Numbered from the stretch's first letter, positions 54,604 through 64,000 are shown. The stretch is DNA of 64,000 bases from Rhodospirillaceae bacterium (GCA_016845145.1 JAERTE010000145.1:62001-126000); one strand, 5' to 3'. The notes: generated from the letters alone by a model not told the origin. Numbers and translations: made by a program.

Positions 54604-56064
54604 TCAGGCGTCCCCATTGGCGGGTGACAGCCCCAGTGCCGTGAGTATTTTGGAACCGTATTCGGGATCAGCCTTGTTGAAATGCTTCGCCATCACGGCT
54701 TGGGCTTGAGGGTCCGCGCCTTTCAGGCTTCCGGCGATGTTCGCGATCAGACGAGACCGTTCATCTGCGGACATCATCCGGTACAAGTCTCCAGCCTGAG
54801 TGTAATCATCATTTCCGTCGCGATGATTGTACCGTCCGGCGTCACCGTCGATTTTCAATGGCGGTTCATTGTACTCACTGTTGTCCGCCGGACCGCCCAA
54901 ACTGTTCGGCTGATAGTTTGGGCCGCTACCACCATTTCCATCCGTGCGCATCGCGCCGTCACGGTGGTATGCCCGTGCCGTTGTGGCTTTGGGAGAATTG
55001 ACGGGAATGTGTCCATGATTGATACCCAGGCGATACCGGTGAGCATCGGCATAGGCGAATAAACGGCCTTGCAGCATTTTGTCAGGCGAGAAGCCGATTC
55101 CCGGGACCACGTTGGCCGGCGTGAAAGCGGCCTGTTCCACTTCCGCAAAATAGTTTTCAGGGTTGCGGTTGAGCACCATTTCACCGATTTCGATCAGCGG
55201 ATAATCGCTGTGGTTCCACACCTTGGTCAAATCAAACGGATCGAATTTGTAGGATGCCGCATCCGTTTCAGGCATAATTTGTACACACACGCGCCATGCC
55301 GGATGGTCGCCATCTTCGATGGAGGCATAGAGATCGCGTGTTGCATGATCAGGATCGATACCGGCCATCTTCACCGCTTCATCCGCGGTGAAGTTCTCAA
55401 TACCTTGTTTGGTCTTGAAGTGATATTTGACCCAAAAGCGTTCACCGGCCGCATTGATCCAACTGAAGGTGTGGCTGCCGTAACCGTTCATGTGGCGATA
55501 GCTACGTGGCGTGCCGCGATCGGAAAACAAGGTGGTGATTTGATGCAGGGCTTCTGGCGATTGCGACCAGAAGTCCCAGACCATGTTGGCATCTTTGGCG
55601 TTGGTTGCCGGATGGCGTTTCTGAGTGTGGACGAAATCCGGAAACTTGATGGGGTCGCGGATGAAAAACACCGGCGTGTTATTACCGACGATGTCGTAGT
55701 TGCCTTCCTCCGTATAAAATTTCACAGCAAACCCACGCGGATCGCGTTCGGCATCGGCTGACCCTTTCTCGCCTCCGACGGTCGAAAACCGCAGAAACAA
55801 TGATGTCTCTTTCCCGATATCAGAGAGGAAGGCTGCTTTGGTCCAGCTACTGACATCCTTGGTCAGGGTGAAGACACCGTATGCGCCGGCTCCTTTGGCG
55901 TGAACGACACGCTCCGGAATCCGCTCTCTGTTAAAATGCGCCAGCTTTTCGATCAGATGAAAATCCTGAATCAATACCGGACCGTTCGGCCCAGCGGTCA
56001 TTGAGTTCTGGTTATCTCCCACCGGAATGCCGGCGTGCGTCGTCATGGTTTGTTTGTCGGGCAT
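54604..56064 (-). CDS. katA: Monofunctional heme catalase (clade 3 type)
   Basis: 486 residues, small-subunit catalase length. Seen are the distal-His region [29 protein letters not shown], the Asn of [18 protein letters not shown], and the heme-Tyr motif [14 protein letters not shown]. It breaks down hydrogen peroxide in the cytoplasm. ATG 56064 is chosen because GAGG lies 9 bases upstream; the ATG at 56073 is too close to it. It is divergent from an OxyR gene, which very probably activates it. Confidence 0.95.
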   Translation of the reverse strand: MPDKQTMTTHAGIPVGDNQNSMTAGPNGPVLIQDFHLIEKLAHFNRERIPERVVHAKGAGAYGVFTLTKDVSSWTKAAFLSDIGKETSLFLRFSTVGGEKGSADAERDPRGFAVKFYTEEGNYDIVGNNTPVFFIRDPIKFPDFVHTQKRHPATNAKDANMVWDFWSQSPEALHQITTLFSDRGTPRSYRHMNGYGSHTFSWINAAGERFWVKYHFKTKQGIENFTADEAVKMAGIDPDHATRDLYASIEDGDHPAWRVCVQIMPETDAASYKFDPFDLTKVWNHSDYPLIEIGEMVLNRNPENYFAEVEQAAFTPANVVPGIGFSPDKMLQGRLFAYADAHRYRLGINHGHIPVNSPKATTARAYHRDGAMRTDGNGGSGPNYQPNSLGGPADNSEYNEPPLKIDGDAGRYNHRDGNDDYTQAGDLYRMMSADERSRLIANIAGSLKGADPQAQAVMAKHFNKADPEYGSKILTALGLSPANGDA

Positions 56065-56188
56065 ATCAATCATCCTCTTCTTGAGTTCTCTGTTTGTTGT
56101 CGAGAATGAAATTAGAAGGTTGATTTAATTAAGTAAAACGATTAAAAATTATAGAATTAACCAGAAAAAACGATTATAGGTGTCTAAG
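56065..56188. promoter_or_regulatory. Divergent katA-oxyR control region
   Basis: A strongly AT-rich 124-base gap. GGTTGATT (56118-56125) and AATTAACC (56155-56162) are inverted arms matching at 7 of 8 positions, and AAAACGATTA occurs twice (near 56135 and 56167). These may be OxyR contacts, but I cannot align them with confidence to the ATAG-type OxyR consensus. Confidence 0.45.
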
Positions 56189-57085
56189 ATGGATCTGTTA
56201 CCCAGCATGCGTCAGCTTGGCTATTTTGTCGCCTTGGCGGAGGAACATCATTTTGGGCAAGCGGCGGAAAGGTGCTTTGTTTCTCAATCCACCTTAAGTG
56301 CAGGCATTCGGGATTTGGAAAAAACGCTTGGTCAGCCCTTGTTCGAGCGGAGCAAGCGTCACGTTTCCATTCTGCCGCTCGGCCGCGAAATGCTGACCAG
56401 CGCCCGCAACGTATTGCGAACAGCCGAAGACATGATGGCCTTGGCTATGGCCGGCAGCGCGCCGCTTTCGGGGTTATTGCGGTTGGGTGCGATTCCGACG
56501 ATCGGACCGTTTTTTCTGCCGCGTGTGCTGCCGGCGGTTCGGGAGACATACCCTTCATTGACCTTATTTGTGCACGAAGGGCATACGGCTGCGTTGGTGG
56601 AACAGCTTCGAACTGGTGACCTTGATTGTGCGCTAATTGCCCTCCCGTGGGAGATAGAAGGGTTGATGACTTTGGACATATCTCGTGATCCGCTTTGGCT
56701 CGCCGTGCCCGAAGCACACGCGCTTGCCAAACGGCGCCGGGTGCGGGCAGAAGAAATCGTGGGCGAAGATATGCTGTTTTTGGAAGACGGCAACTGCTTG
56801 CGCGACCATGCGCTGGCGCTATGCACCCGTGGCATGCCGGGGCAGTTTCAGGCAACAAGCATATTCACACTGGCTGAGTTGGTTGCCAACGGCCTTGGGG
56901 TGACTGTGTTGCCGGAGATCGTTATTGATTCTGAAATCATGCCGAGAACCGGTATCAAGCTGATCCCATTTCAGGACCGCCAGGCGCATCGGCGAATTGT
57001 CCTGGTGTGGCGGAAAAACGCCATGCGTCGAAACGAATGCCGATTGTTGGGACACTTTATCAAGAGTGCTCTGGAAGACGCCTGA
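56189..57085 (+). CDS. oxyR: Hydrogen peroxide-inducible regulator OxyR
   Basis: 298 residues, LysR family. The DNA-binding part reads LGYFVALAEEHHFGQAAERCFVSQSTLSAGIRDLEKTLG. The redox pair Cys203 and Cys212 sits in LEDGNCLRDHALALC, with the same C-x8-C spacing as Cys199/Cys208 of E. coli OxyR. Peroxide forms a disulfide there and turns on antioxidant genes. ATG 56189 has AGG upstream; a GTG 9 bases earlier is possible. It is divergent from the catalase gene. Confidence 0.95.
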   Translation: MDLLPSMRQLGYFVALAEEHHFGQAAERCFVSQSTLSAGIRDLEKTLGQPLFERSKRHVSILPLGREMLTSARNVLRTAEDMMALAMAGSAPLSGLLRLGAIPTIGPFFLPRVLPAVRETYPSLTLFVHEGHTAALVEQLRTGDLDCALIALPWEIEGLMTLDISRDPLWLAVPEAHALAKRRRVRAEEIVGEDMLFLEDGNCLRDHALALCTRGMPGQFQATSIFTLAELVANGLGVTVLPEIVIDSEIMPRTGIKLIPFQDRQAHRRIVLVWRKNAMRRNECRLLGHFIKSALEDA

Positions 57086-57092
57086 TCGCAAT

Positions 57093-58313
57093 CTATCGGC
57101 GGCCACCGGCCATTTTGGCGGCTTGGGGTCTGAGTCTGAGGCGGCCCATGGCAATCACGCCCAAGAACGGACCAATGGCGAGAACCATGAAGGCTTTTTC
57201 CCAGCCCCACCATTCAACCGCATGCGGCATGAGATGCACGGTGGCTAAGGTGAGCAGAAACCCGGCCGAGGTTTGAACGGTCAACATGGTGCCGATGCGG
57301 TCAGGTGGGGCCAGTTCGGTGATCGAAGACGAGAACTGCGCGGAATCGGCGACAATACTGACCCCCCATATGAAGCAAAGCGCGGTGAGCAGCCATGGGT
57401 TGCCGCCAAATAGCATTCCGACCGTCATTGCACATGTTCCGCTGATGGCCATGGCTATCATGGTCAAGTATGTACGCCCGATGCGGTCCGCCAGATAGCC
57501 CCCAGCGATGCATCCGATGGTGCCGCCGATACCCATCACCAGGAAAGTCGTAGCACGGGCCTGGATCGCGGCGATATCGCCGTCGATCGCAAGGCGGAAG
57601 CTGGCGTCTAGAAACACACCGATCCAGGCCCACATGGCGTAAAGCTCCCACATGTGGCCGAGGTACCCAAAATTCGCCAACCTGAGCGCTGGTTCACGGA
57701 AGGCCTGCAAGGCGGCGGCTGGGCGAAACGGGGCCGCAGGGCGCTGCTTCGGCCCCAGTGTTACGAGATTGATGCAAAGCGCGCCGATCAAAGCTGTCGA
57801 GGTGCCGGCGCCGAGGGTCGTGCGCCAGTCCACGCCTCCCAACGCATTGAAAAGATGCGGTGCGGCGGAACCCAAGGTCAAGGCGCCGACGAGCGTTCCG
57901 ACCAGCAGGCCCAGATCGTCATCGGCCCACGCGGCGGCGATCTTCATGCTGACAGGATACACCCCGGCCATGCAGGCCCCTGTGATGAACCGGCAGACCA
58001 AAACCCAATCGGATGCGGGGTGGAGAACAAGCAATGCACCGTTGGCGCCGGCAGCGATCAGGGCAGAGACCATGAAGAACCGCCTGGGGTCCAAACGGTC
58101 GGCCAAACCAAGAAACGCGCTGATGATCGTGCCGCAGACAAACCCCAACTGCACGGCGCTGGTGAACAGGGAAATGCGTCCGGGCGAGAGATCGTAGGCG
58201 CGGACAAGCGACGGCACGACGGCTGTTGTAGAGAACCAAAGTGCCAGCGTGGCGACGACGCAGGCCGTGAGAATGGTCAGGGAACGACGTTTTTCGGACA
58301 TTTCGACGATCAT
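57093..58313 (-). CDS. MFS transporter
   Basis: About 406 residues, 12 hydrophobic segments. The N-terminal region LTILTACVVATLALWFSTTAVVPSLVRAYDLS and LADRLDPRRFF (loop after helix 2) are typical of NNP/CynX-like MFS carriers, and ADRIGRTYLTMI repeats the loop in the second half. The start is uncertain: ATG 58313, ATG 58301 (MSEKRRS) and an upstream TTG at 58331 are all in frame and none has a convincing ribosome site. It converges on oxyR. The substrate is unknown. Confidence 0.85.
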   Translation of the reverse strand: MIVEMSEKRRSLTILTACVVATLALWFSTTAVVPSLVRAYDLSPGRISLFTSAVQLGFVCGTIISAFLGLADRLDPRRFFMVSALIAAGANGALLVLHPASDWVLVCRFITGACMAGVYPVSMKIAAAWADDDLGLLVGTLVGALTLGSAAPHLFNALGGVDWRTTLGAGTSTALIGALCINLVTLGPKQRPAAPFRPAAALQAFREPALRLANFGYLGHMWELYAMWAWIGVFLDASFRLAIDGDIAAIQARATTFLVMGIGGTIGCIAGGYLADRIGRTYLTMIAMAISGTCAMTVGMLFGGNPWLLTALCFIWGVSIVADSAQFSSSITELAPPDRIGTMLTVQTSAGFLLTLATVHLMPHAVEWWGWEKAFMVLAIGPFLGVIAMGRLRLRPQAAKMAGGRR

Positions 58314-58468
58314 GGAAGCGGAGAATACCAAGCCCTGTCAAGTTACCCTTTCCCTTGCCAGGGTGATTTCGGAGGGCTATAAACCCGCCGCGTTACCGCA
58401 GTGCACCATTTGCTTGGCGGTGACCGGGGAATTTAATTTTACTTGGAATTTATCGAGGGATTAGACGA

Positions 58469-58891
58469 ATGGCTGTCGAACGTACGCTTTCGATCATTAA
58501 ACCGGACGCAACGCGCCGTAACTTGACGGGTAAGATCAACGCTCGTTTCGAAGAGGCCGGGCTCCGTATCGTCGCCCAAAAGCGCGTGCAATTGACCCAG
58601 TCTCAGGCTGAAGGTTTTTATCACGTGCACCGTGAGCGGGCCTTTTTTGGAGATCTGGTTGAATTCATGACCTCCGGACCGGTGGTTGTGCAGGTTCTGG
58701 AAGGCGATGACGCCATTCAGCGCAACCGCGATATCATGGGCGCCACCAACCCAGCTAATGCAGACGAGGGCACCATCCGTAAGGACTTCGCCGAGAACAT
58801 CGAGGCCAATTCGGTGCATGGCTCCGACGCGCCGGAAACGGCGGCTGAGGAAATTGCCTATTTCTTCTCACAATTGGAGATCGTGGGCTAA
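58469..58891 (+). CDS. ndk: Nucleoside diphosphate kinase
   Basis: 140 residues, standard Ndk: [18 protein letters not shown] at the start and the phosphohistidine motif [12 protein letters not shown] near residues 113-124. It balances NTP pools by phosphotransfer through the active-site His. A strong Rho-independent terminator follows 32 bases after the stop, so it is a single-gene unit. The purine genes purN-purM lie just beyond on the other strand. Confidence 0.98.
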   Translation: MAVERTLSIIKPDATRRNLTGKINARFEEAGLRIVAQKRVQLTQSQAEGFYHVHRERAFFGDLVEFMTSGPVVVQVLEGDDAIQRNRDIMGATNPANADEGTIRKDFAENIEANSVHGSDAPETAAEEIAYFFSQLEIVG

Positions 58892-58922
58892 CCACGCTCC
58901 GCCCGCTTGAGGGAATGTAGAG

Positions 58923-58948
58923 ACGGCCGCCTTCGGGCGGCCGTTTTT
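58923..58948 (+). terminator. Rho-independent terminator of ndk
   Basis: ACGGCCGCC (58923-58931), a TTCG tetraloop and GGCGGCCGT (58936-58944) form a perfect 9-bp stem followed by a T-run. The T-run overlaps the stop codon of the convergent purN gene (58947-58949). Confidence 0.93.
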
Positions 58949-59603
58949 ATTTCGGTGCGGGGTTGAGAAGCACGTTCTCTGGCGGCCCATAGCCTGACAC
59001 TATTACGCGGGGGCCTTCGACACGGACCCGTTGTTCGGCGATCCAACGTACCGCCATGGGATAGATTCGGTGCTCTTGCTCAAGGATGCGTTTTGACAGT
59101 GCGCCGACGTCATCAGCGTTGTGGATGGGCACCACGGCCTGCGTAATGATTGGCCCGACGTCCATTTCGTGGCGAACATAGTGGACCGTACAGCCGGAAA
59201 ATCGCGCGCCGGATTCAATGGCTCGGCGTTGTACGCCTAGCCCCTTGAACGCCGGCAGGAGCGAGGGATGGATATTGATCAGCTTGTCCCACCAATGCTC
59301 GACAAAGGTTTCAGACAACAGCCGCATGAAGCCGGCCAGGCAAACCAATTCCACCTTGGCGTCTTCCAGCGCCCAGGTCATTTCCGCATCGAAGGCGGCT
59401 CGGTTTTTGTAGTCGCGGTGATCAACGACGACACACGGGATATCGGCGCGGCGCGCGCGTTCCAGCCCTTGTGCATCGGGTGTATTTGAAACCACGACAA
59501 CTATTTCGGCGGGGAAGTCGTGTGCTTCACAGGCCTTGATCAACGCCTGCAGGTTCGAGCCTCGCCCGGAAATTAATACGCCGACACGCATTTTTTTGTT
59601 CAT
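58947..59603 (-). CDS. purN: Phosphoribosylglycinamide formyltransferase
   Basis: 218 residues, normal PurN. The start is [17 protein letters not shown], the catalytic Asn/His are in [13 protein letters not shown] and the Asp in HEMDVGPII. It transfers a formyl group from 10-formyl-THF to GAR, the third step of purine synthesis. It begins within the last bases of purM (4-base overlap), the standard purMN operon. The translation may start at MNKKM or the second Met. Confidence 0.97.
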   Translation of the reverse strand: MNKKMRVGVLISGRGSNLQALIKACEAHDFPAEIVVVVSNTPDAQGLERARRADIPCVVVDHRDYKNRAAFDAEMTWALEDAKVELVCLAGFMRLLSETFVEHWWDKLINIHPSLLPAFKGLGVQRRAIESGARFSGCTVHYVRHEMDVGPIITQAVVPIHNADDVGALSKRILEQEHRIYPMAVRWIAEQRVRVEGPRVIVSGYGPPENVLLNPAPK

Positions 59604-60655
59604 CCCTCGAACGGGGCCTCCGGGTTGTCGATGTGCACAGGCGGCAGATTTTCAGTGCTCTCTGTGATTTCGCCGATAACATGCACGGTCTCGCCATGTT
59701 CGGACATGATCTCGCTCAATGTCTCGGCGCGGGCCGCATCGACGGCGCAAACCATGCCGATACCGCAATTGAAGGTCCGGTACATCTCTTGGGTTTCCAC
59801 ATTGCCAGTCGGTTTGAGCCAACGAAACACAGCTGGAGCAGACCAAGCTGAGGCATCGATGCGCGCGCCAGCGCCTTCGGGCAGCACGCGGGGCAAGTTT
59901 TCGGGCAATCCGCCGCCAGTTATGTGTGCGAGGGCATGCACGCCGCCGGACTTGATGGCAGCCAAAGTGGATTTGACGTACATGCGGGTCGGTTGCAATA
60001 GGACTTCACCAAGGGTTGAGGCTGGTGCGAATGGGGCGGCATCATTAAATCCGATTCCAGCCGTTTCCGCGACCATGCGGACCAGGGAAAATCCGTTGGA
60101 ATGTACGCCATCCGATTCCAGTCCAAGGATGACATCGCCGGGTTTAACGTCTTTGCCGGTTAGCACCTGATCGCGCTCGACGGCGCCAACGCAAAACCCT
60201 GCAAGGTCATAATCGCCGTCTCCGTACATGCCCGGCATCTCGGCGGTCTCGCCGCCGATCAGCGCACAGCCAGCGCGGCGGCAGCCTTCGGCAATGCCTG
60301 ATACCACGTCACGCCCAGCCTCTACCGACAATTTACCAGTGGCGAAATAGTCCAAGAACAGTAATGGTTCTGCGCCTTGCACCACCAGGTCATTGGCGCA
60401 CATGGCAACCAGATCGATACCGACGGTATCATGGCGACCGGTGGCAATGGCGATCATTAGTTTTGTTCCCACGCCATCGGTGCCGGCAACCAGAATCGGG
60501 TCGGAAAAGCCAGCGGCCTTAAGGTCGAACAGAGCACCGAACCCTCCGAGGTCCGAGGCTACGCCGGATCTCGTGGTTGCGGCGGCCAACGGACCGATAG
60601 CATTTACAAGGTCGTTGCCGGCATCAATATCGACGCCGGCGCTCTTATAGCTCAA
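59600..60655 (-). CDS. purM: Phosphoribosylformylglycinamidine cyclo-ligase (AIR synthetase)
   Basis: 351 residues. Seen are [15 protein letters not shown] at the start, [36 protein letters not shown] and [14 protein letters not shown], all PurM hallmarks. It closes the imidazole ring of AIR with ATP in the fifth step of purine synthesis. purN overlaps its end by 4 bases. It is divergent from the DUF2066 gene across a gap with a small hairpin. Confidence 0.98.
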   Translation of the reverse strand: MSYKSAGVDIDAGNDLVNAIGPLAAATTRSGVASDLGGFGALFDLKAAGFSDPILVAGTDGVGTKLMIAIATGRHDTVGIDLVAMCANDLVVQGAEPLLFLDYFATGKLSVEAGRDVVSGIAEGCRRAGCALIGGETAEMPGMYGDGDYDLAGFCVGAVERDQVLTGKDVKPGDVILGLESDGVHSNGFSLVRMVAETAGIGFNDAAPFAPASTLGEVLLQPTRMYVKSTLAAIKSGGVHALAHITGGGLPENLPRVLPEGAGARIDASAWSAPAVFRWLKPTGNVETQEMYRTFNCGIGMVCAVDAARAETLSEIMSEHGETVHVIGEITESTENLPPVHIDNPEAPFEG

Positions 60656-60727
60656 ACCGGGGTTTTTACCGGAATTGTCAGATGGCGCGCTTATGGCTTT
60701 TTCCTCCGCCGGGGTCTTGGTAGATTA

Positions 60728-60744
60728 ACGCCCAACCAGGGCGT
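60728..60744. repeat. Small hairpin in purM / DUF2066 gap
   Basis: ACGCCC and GGGCGT form a perfect 6-bp stem around AACCA, 41 bases before the DUF2066 ATG. It may be an operator or leader structure; nothing identifies a binding partner. Confidence 0.3.
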
Positions 60745-60784
60745 GAACACAATTTTGAACATAAACCAACACAAAGGCTTTGCA

Positions 60785-61900
60785 ATGATCCCGAGACGTC
60801 TTTTCAGCCTGATGGCTTGGGTTGTAGCGGTTATCGGCATGCTGCTTGTTTCCGGTGCTCGAGCCAATGTTTTTGAAGTGCGCGATGTTGCGGTCGACGT
60901 CACCGCCGAGACGGCGGCTTCGGCGCGTGAAGCGGCATTGGCTGATGGAGAAGCCATGGCGTTTAGGCGTTTGCTGGAACGTCTGACGCTTAGTGAGGAT
61001 CATGGCCAGCTTCCGCAGTTGGCGCCTGCGGAGATCACCGAGTATGTGAGCGATTTTTCTGTTTCCGGTGAGAAGACGTCCGCTGTGCGGTATCTGGCGC
61101 GATTGCATTTCCGGTTCAAGCCAGCGGAAATTCGAGATTTGTTGCGTGGTGCCGGTTTGCAATTCGCCGAAACTCCGAGCAAGCCGGTACTGGTATTGCC
61201 AGTCTATCAACCGGCCAGCGGCCTGGTGCTGTGGGAGGATCCGAACCCGTGGCGCGATGCCTGGAGCCGTCGGCAATCTGGCGGCGGTCTCGTACATTTG
61301 GCGCTGCCGTTGGGTGATCTCGGCGATATCAATGCGCTTTCCGTACAGCAGGCAGTGCGGGGTGAGGTCGCCGCACTCGGTAAACTCGCCGAACGCTACA
61401 AGGCGGGCGACACTGTCGTAGCTTACGCGCGGGTCGGACTCAATCCGGGAGGCGCAGGACAAAGGATCGACGTGTCTATGACCCGCTTCAGCCCGCATCG
61501 TGACCCGGAAACCAATTTGTTGGCTGTCGAGCAAGAGCAAGGCGAAACAGCGGAGGATTTGTTGATCCGTGGGGCGGATGCCATTGCGGACTTGCTTGAA
61601 GATACCTGGAAGCGAGAAAACCTTCTGATAGGTGGCGAAGCCGGCGTTACTGCCGTCACGATACCGATAACCGGGCTTGGCGATTGGATCGATGTTCGCA
61701 AACGCTTGAAGGGTGTCGCTGTGGTTCGCCAAATTGAAACGGTGCTGATGTCCTTGGACGAAGTTCGCGTCAACTTACACTACGTCGGCGCGTCGGAGCA
61801 GTTGCAGACCGCCCTGGGACAGTCCGATTTGGCCTTGGTGCGGGAGGAACAGGAGTGGGTGTTGTATCCGGCAGGTGCCGTGCAGGGTTCCAAGCCGTGA
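60785..61900 (+). CDS. DUF2066 domain protein, exported
   Basis: 371 residues. The N-terminus MIPRRLFSLMAWVVAVIGMLLVSGARA looks like a signal peptide, followed by the DUF2066 start NVFEVRDVAVDVTAETAASAREAAL. The family has no known function but is regularly found next to purM and a CDP-alcohol phosphatidyltransferase in alphaproteobacteria, as here. ATG 60785 has AAAGG upstream; a GTG at 60743 overlaps the hairpin. It is probably the first gene of the unit leading to hdaA. Confidence 0.9.
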   Translation: MIPRRLFSLMAWVVAVIGMLLVSGARANVFEVRDVAVDVTAETAASAREAALADGEAMAFRRLLERLTLSEDHGQLPQLAPAEITEYVSDFSVSGEKTSAVRYLARLHFRFKPAEIRDLLRGAGLQFAETPSKPVLVLPVYQPASGLVLWEDPNPWRDAWSRRQSGGGLVHLALPLGDLGDINALSVQQAVRGEVAALGKLAERYKAGDTVVAYARVGLNPGGAGQRIDVSMTRFSPHRDPETNLLAVEQEQGETAEDLLIRGADAIADLLEDTWKRENLLIGGEAGVTAVTIPITGLGDWIDVRKRLKGVAVVRQIETVLMSLDEVRVNLHYVGASEQLQTALGQSDLALVREEQEWVLYPAGAVQGSKP

Positions 61901-61921
61901 TTCAGCCAGGATGATGCTACC

Positions 61922-62500
61922 TTGAATTTACCCAATTCCATTACCCTGGTCCGATTGTTCTGCGTCCCAGTGGTCGTTTGGCTGATCCTGGTGGATCGCA
62001 TGGCGGCTGCGTTTTGGGTGTCTCTTGCAGCATCCATGAGTGACGCCATTGATGGCATCATTGCTAAACGTTTCCACATGGTGACGGTTCTTGGCGGTTT
62101 TCTCGACCCGATTGCCGACAAGGCGTTGTTGGTTTGTGTGTATATCGCATTGGGGCATGAGGGATACTTGCCCATGTGGTTGGTCATTTTGGTCGTGTTC
62201 CGGGATGCGTTGATCATTGGCGGGGCGATCTTGTTTCACACATTGACGCAGAACCTGAAAATGAACCCATTGATGGTTTCCAAAGTGAACACGGTCGCGC
62301 AACTGGTATTGGCAGTCGTTGTATTGGCATCGGCGGCATTTGGCTTGAACGATTTGCCGCTGCGCCAGGTTCTCGTCTATGTTGTGGCGGCAACGACATT
62401 TGCGTCGGGGGCTGCCTATGTTGTCGGCTGGACACGGCTGGCTTCCGAAATGGAAACGCCAGATGGTCATTCTGGCGATGACCCTGAGGACCGATCATGA
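61922..62500 (+). CDS. CDP-alcohol phosphatidyltransferase (PgsA-like)
   Basis: 192 residues, about five membrane helices. The start NLPNSITLVRLFCVPVVVWLI is the PgsA/CDP-OH type. The catalytic motif is DX2DGX2AR...GX3DX3D in the family; here it reads SDAIDGIIAKRFHMVTVLGGFLDPIADK, with all Asp residues present. It makes phosphatidylglycerophosphate, cardiolipin or a similar lipid from CDP-diacylglycerol. The start is TTG 61922 with GGATGA before it. It overlaps the next gene by 4 bases. Confidence 0.92.
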   Translation: MNLPNSITLVRLFCVPVVVWLILVDRMAAAFWVSLAASMSDAIDGIIAKRFHMVTVLGGFLDPIADKALLVCVYIALGHEGYLPMWLVILVVFRDALIIGGAILFHTLTQNLKMNPLMVSKVNTVAQLVLAVVVLASAAFGLNDLPLRQVLVYVVAATTFASGAAYVVGWTRLASEMETPDGHSGDDPEDRS

Positions 62501-63567
62501 CGATTGAAAAACGCGCGATGTTCTGGGTTGGCGGCTTGGTCGTGTGTGCAATTCTCGTGCATTTGTTGAGTAGCATTCTATTGCCTTTTGTTGCCGGCAT
62601 GTTGACCGCCTATTTTTTGGACCCGGTTGCCGACAGGCTAGAAGAACGACGCGTGCCAAGAGGGATAGCGACGGCCCTTATATTGCTGGCGTTTTTCTTT
62701 GTTGGGGCTGGGCTACTAATGTTGTTGTTCCCGCTGCTGCAAGGCCAGATTGTTGAGTTGGCCGAACTGGTGCCGGGCATGGTTGAAGCGGCGCGAATGT
62801 ATCTGGAGCCGATGCTAAGGGATATCGTCGCTGGATTGCCGCCCGATGCCTTGGCGGAACTCAAGACATCCGTCGGAGATTATGCCGGCAAGGCCGCGAA
62901 GTGGGTGACCACCGTAATTGCCAATATTTGGAGCGGTGGATTGGCGCTGTTTAATCTGATCTCCCTGACAGTCGTCACGCCGGTGGTGGCGTTTTATTTG
63001 CTGCGAGATTGGGATTTGATTACGGCGAAGGTGGATTCATGGCTGCCGCGCGGCGCTCGCCCAACAATTCACGCACAGTTGTTGGAGATCGATTCAACGC
63101 TGGCAGCGTTCATCCGCGGCCAAGCCAGTGTATGTCTTGTGTTGAGCCTGATATACGCCGTCGGTCTGTCCGTCGTTGGATTGAAATCTGGACTGCTGGT
63201 CGGGCTTGGTGCGGGGTTTATCTCTTTTATTCCGTATCTGGGTGCGGCAAGCGGATTGATCGTCGGTGTCGGGATCGCGTTGTTTCAGTTCTCGGAATGG
63301 CTGCCCATTGTGATCGTGGCCTGTATATTTCTATTCGGCCAAACGCTGGAAAGTTATGTACTGACACCGCGTTTGGTCGGTGATCGTGTCGGACTGCATC
63401 CGGTATGGATTATTTTTGCTTTGATGGCGGGCGGTGCGTTGTTTGGATTTACGGGAATCTTGCTCGCAGTGCCCATGGCGGCGGTAATCGGGGTGTTGTT
63501 GCGGTTCGCCATCAGTCGATACTTAGAGAGCCCGCTCTACGACGGCGGTTCGGATCAATCTCCTTGA
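62497..63567 (+). CDS. AI-2E family transporter (PerM/UPF0118)
   Basis: 356 residues with about eight hydrophobic segments. The N-terminal FVAGMLTAYFLDPVADRLEERRVPRGIAT and the C-terminal QTLESYVLTPRLVGDRVGLHPVWIIFALMAGGALFGFTGILLAVPMAA are family signatures. Members include exporters of AI-2 and Na+/H+ antiporters; this one's role is unknown. Its start overlaps the phosphatidyltransferase gene by 4 bases and its stop overlaps the hdaA start by one base. Confidence 0.93.
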   Translation: MTIEKRAMFWVGGLVVCAILVHLLSSILLPFVAGMLTAYFLDPVADRLEERRVPRGIATALILLAFFFVGAGLLMLLFPLLQGQIVELAELVPGMVEAARMYLEPMLRDIVAGLPPDALAELKTSVGDYAGKAAKWVTTVIANIWSGGLALFNLISLTVVTPVVAFYLLRDWDLITAKVDSWLPRGARPTIHAQLLEIDSTLAAFIRGQASVCLVLSLIYAVGLSVVGLKSGLLVGLGAGFISFIPYLGAASGLIVGVGIALFQFSEWLPIVIVACIFLFGQTLESYVLTPRLVGDRVGLHPVWIIFALMAGGALFGFTGILLAVPMAAVIGVLLRFAISRYLESPLYDGGSDQSP

Positions 63568-64000
63568 TGAAACCATCGCAACTGGTACTCGAGTTCGAGC
63601 ACCGCTCGGCGCTAAGCGGAGATGATTTTCTGGTGGCTGCTCCGAATCGACAGGCGACCGGATGGGTCGACCGGTGGCCCGATTGGCCGGGCCCGGCACT
63701 ATGTGTTTTTGGCCCGCCCGGCTGTGGCAAAAGCCATCTGGCGGCAGTGTTTCAGGAAAAAAGTAGGGCGGGTACACCCGATTTGGATCAATCGGTCCCT
63801 CCCGGCGCAGGCTTAGCCCGAGCTTGGGTCGTTGATGATATGTCGACGGCAATTGAAGAGCATGGCGAGGAACAGCTGTTGCATTTTTTTAACGCAGTGG
63901 TGGAAAGCGGTGGCACCATGTTGCTGATTGATCGTCTTCCTCCTGCGCGCTGGAATGTCGCGCTGCCGGATTTGCGCTCGCGATTGATCGCCGTTAGCGC
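63567..64000 (+). CDS. hdaA: DnaA regulatory inactivator HdaA, 3'-truncated
   Basis: The ATG overlaps the preceding TGA (TGATG), and the frame stays open to the right edge, leaving about 144 residues. Seen are a clamp-binding-like N-terminus (MKPSQLVLEFEHR), then DDFLVAAPNRQATGWVDRWPDWPGPALCVFGPPGCGKSHL with the Walker A GPPGCGKS, and VVDDM as Walker B. It resembles the AAA+ part of DnaA without the DNA-binding domain. Hda-type proteins stimulate ATP hydrolysis by DnaA after initiation. The C-terminal part lies outside the window. Confidence 0.93.
   Translation, partial: MKPSQLVLEFEHRSALSGDDFLVAAPNRQATGWVDRWPDWPGPALCVFGPPGCGKSHLAAVFQEKSRAGTPDLDQSVPPGAGLARAWVVDDMSTAIEEHGEEQLLHFFNAVVESGGTMLLIDRLPPARWNVALPDLRSRLIAVS

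Noticed and set aside
1-64000. CRISPR arrays, insertion sequences, integrases, toxin-antitoxin or phage genes
   Set aside because: No regularly spaced repeats, transposase-like or integrase-like proteins, or recognisable phage modules were seen in any frame.

Overview
The window looks like a chromosomal stretch of an aerobic, free-living alphaproteobacterium, probably of the Rhodospirillales type. The best evidence is the right end, where purN-purM, a DUF2066 protein, a CDP-alcohol phosphatidyltransferase, an AI-2E family permease and a truncated HdaA (DnaA-inactivator) gene are packed together. Supporting evidence is the moderately high GC, the many solute-uptake and acyl-CoA genes, and the chemotaxis and c-di-GMP proteins. 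I see no rRNA, tRNA, insertion sequence, prophage or CRISPR array. Coding density is very high: only one gap exceeds 300 bases (20781-21157).

Layout. 1-11630 (+): an oligopeptide-type ABC importer (solute-binding protein, two permeases, fused double ATPase) runs into an MttB-like methyltransferase, a dimethylglycine/sarcosine dehydrogenase-like flavoprotein, a MetX-like alpha/beta hydrolase and an M20 amidohydrolase. Together they look like uptake and breakdown of an N-methylated and possibly N-acylated amine. 11631-19438 (mostly -): a GAF/HD-GYP phosphodiesterase, a VOC protein, YaaA, an ArsC/Spx-like protein, an orphan MlaF-like ATPase, agmatinase, a GlcD-like FAD oxidase and an AraC regulator. 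19533-23215 (+): an MFS carrier and a chemoreceptor. 23231-27174 (-): exonuclease, Sua5, CysQ and a fused Memo-AMMECR1 protein. 27238-33054: an ArsR repressor, divergent from an RND efflux pair that is followed by the AmmeMemoRadiSam radical SAM enzyme. 33141-36733 (+): flippase-like membrane protein, PepA, HolC and a bacteriohemerythrin behind a perfect FNR/FixK box. 36813-40242 (+): cyclase, crotonase and acyl-CoA ligase. 40252-50654: AKR, LysR, PhyH oxygenase, a signal-less binding protein, MBL hydrolase, response regulator, SDR, CaiB and HpcH enzymes, MFS and another signal-less binding protein. 50844-58313: GGDEF-EAL protein, ABC-F ATPase, divergent catalase/OxyR, MFS. 58469-64000: ndk, purine synthesis and the hdaA end.

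Most interesting points. (1) The three parts of the uncharacterised AmmeMemoRadiSam system flank an ArsR/RND efflux locus. The ArsR protein has the Cys-Cys spacing of persulfide sensors (SqrR/BigR). It appears to be transcribed from a near-consensus leaderless promoter that is covered by a 29-bp inverted repeat, and a second inverted repeat lies over the putative promoter of the Memo-AMMECR1 gene. This makes one sulfur-responsive regulon plausible but unproven. (2) An orphan near-consensus promoter at 45638-45665 is followed by about 110 nt with three hairpins and a seven-T run, which is a good candidate for an undescribed small RNA. (3) A crotonase lacks both hydratase glutamates. (4) An HD-GYP protein carries an unusually long insert between its HD and GYP motifs. 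All calls come from reading the sequence; no database search or computed alignment was run.
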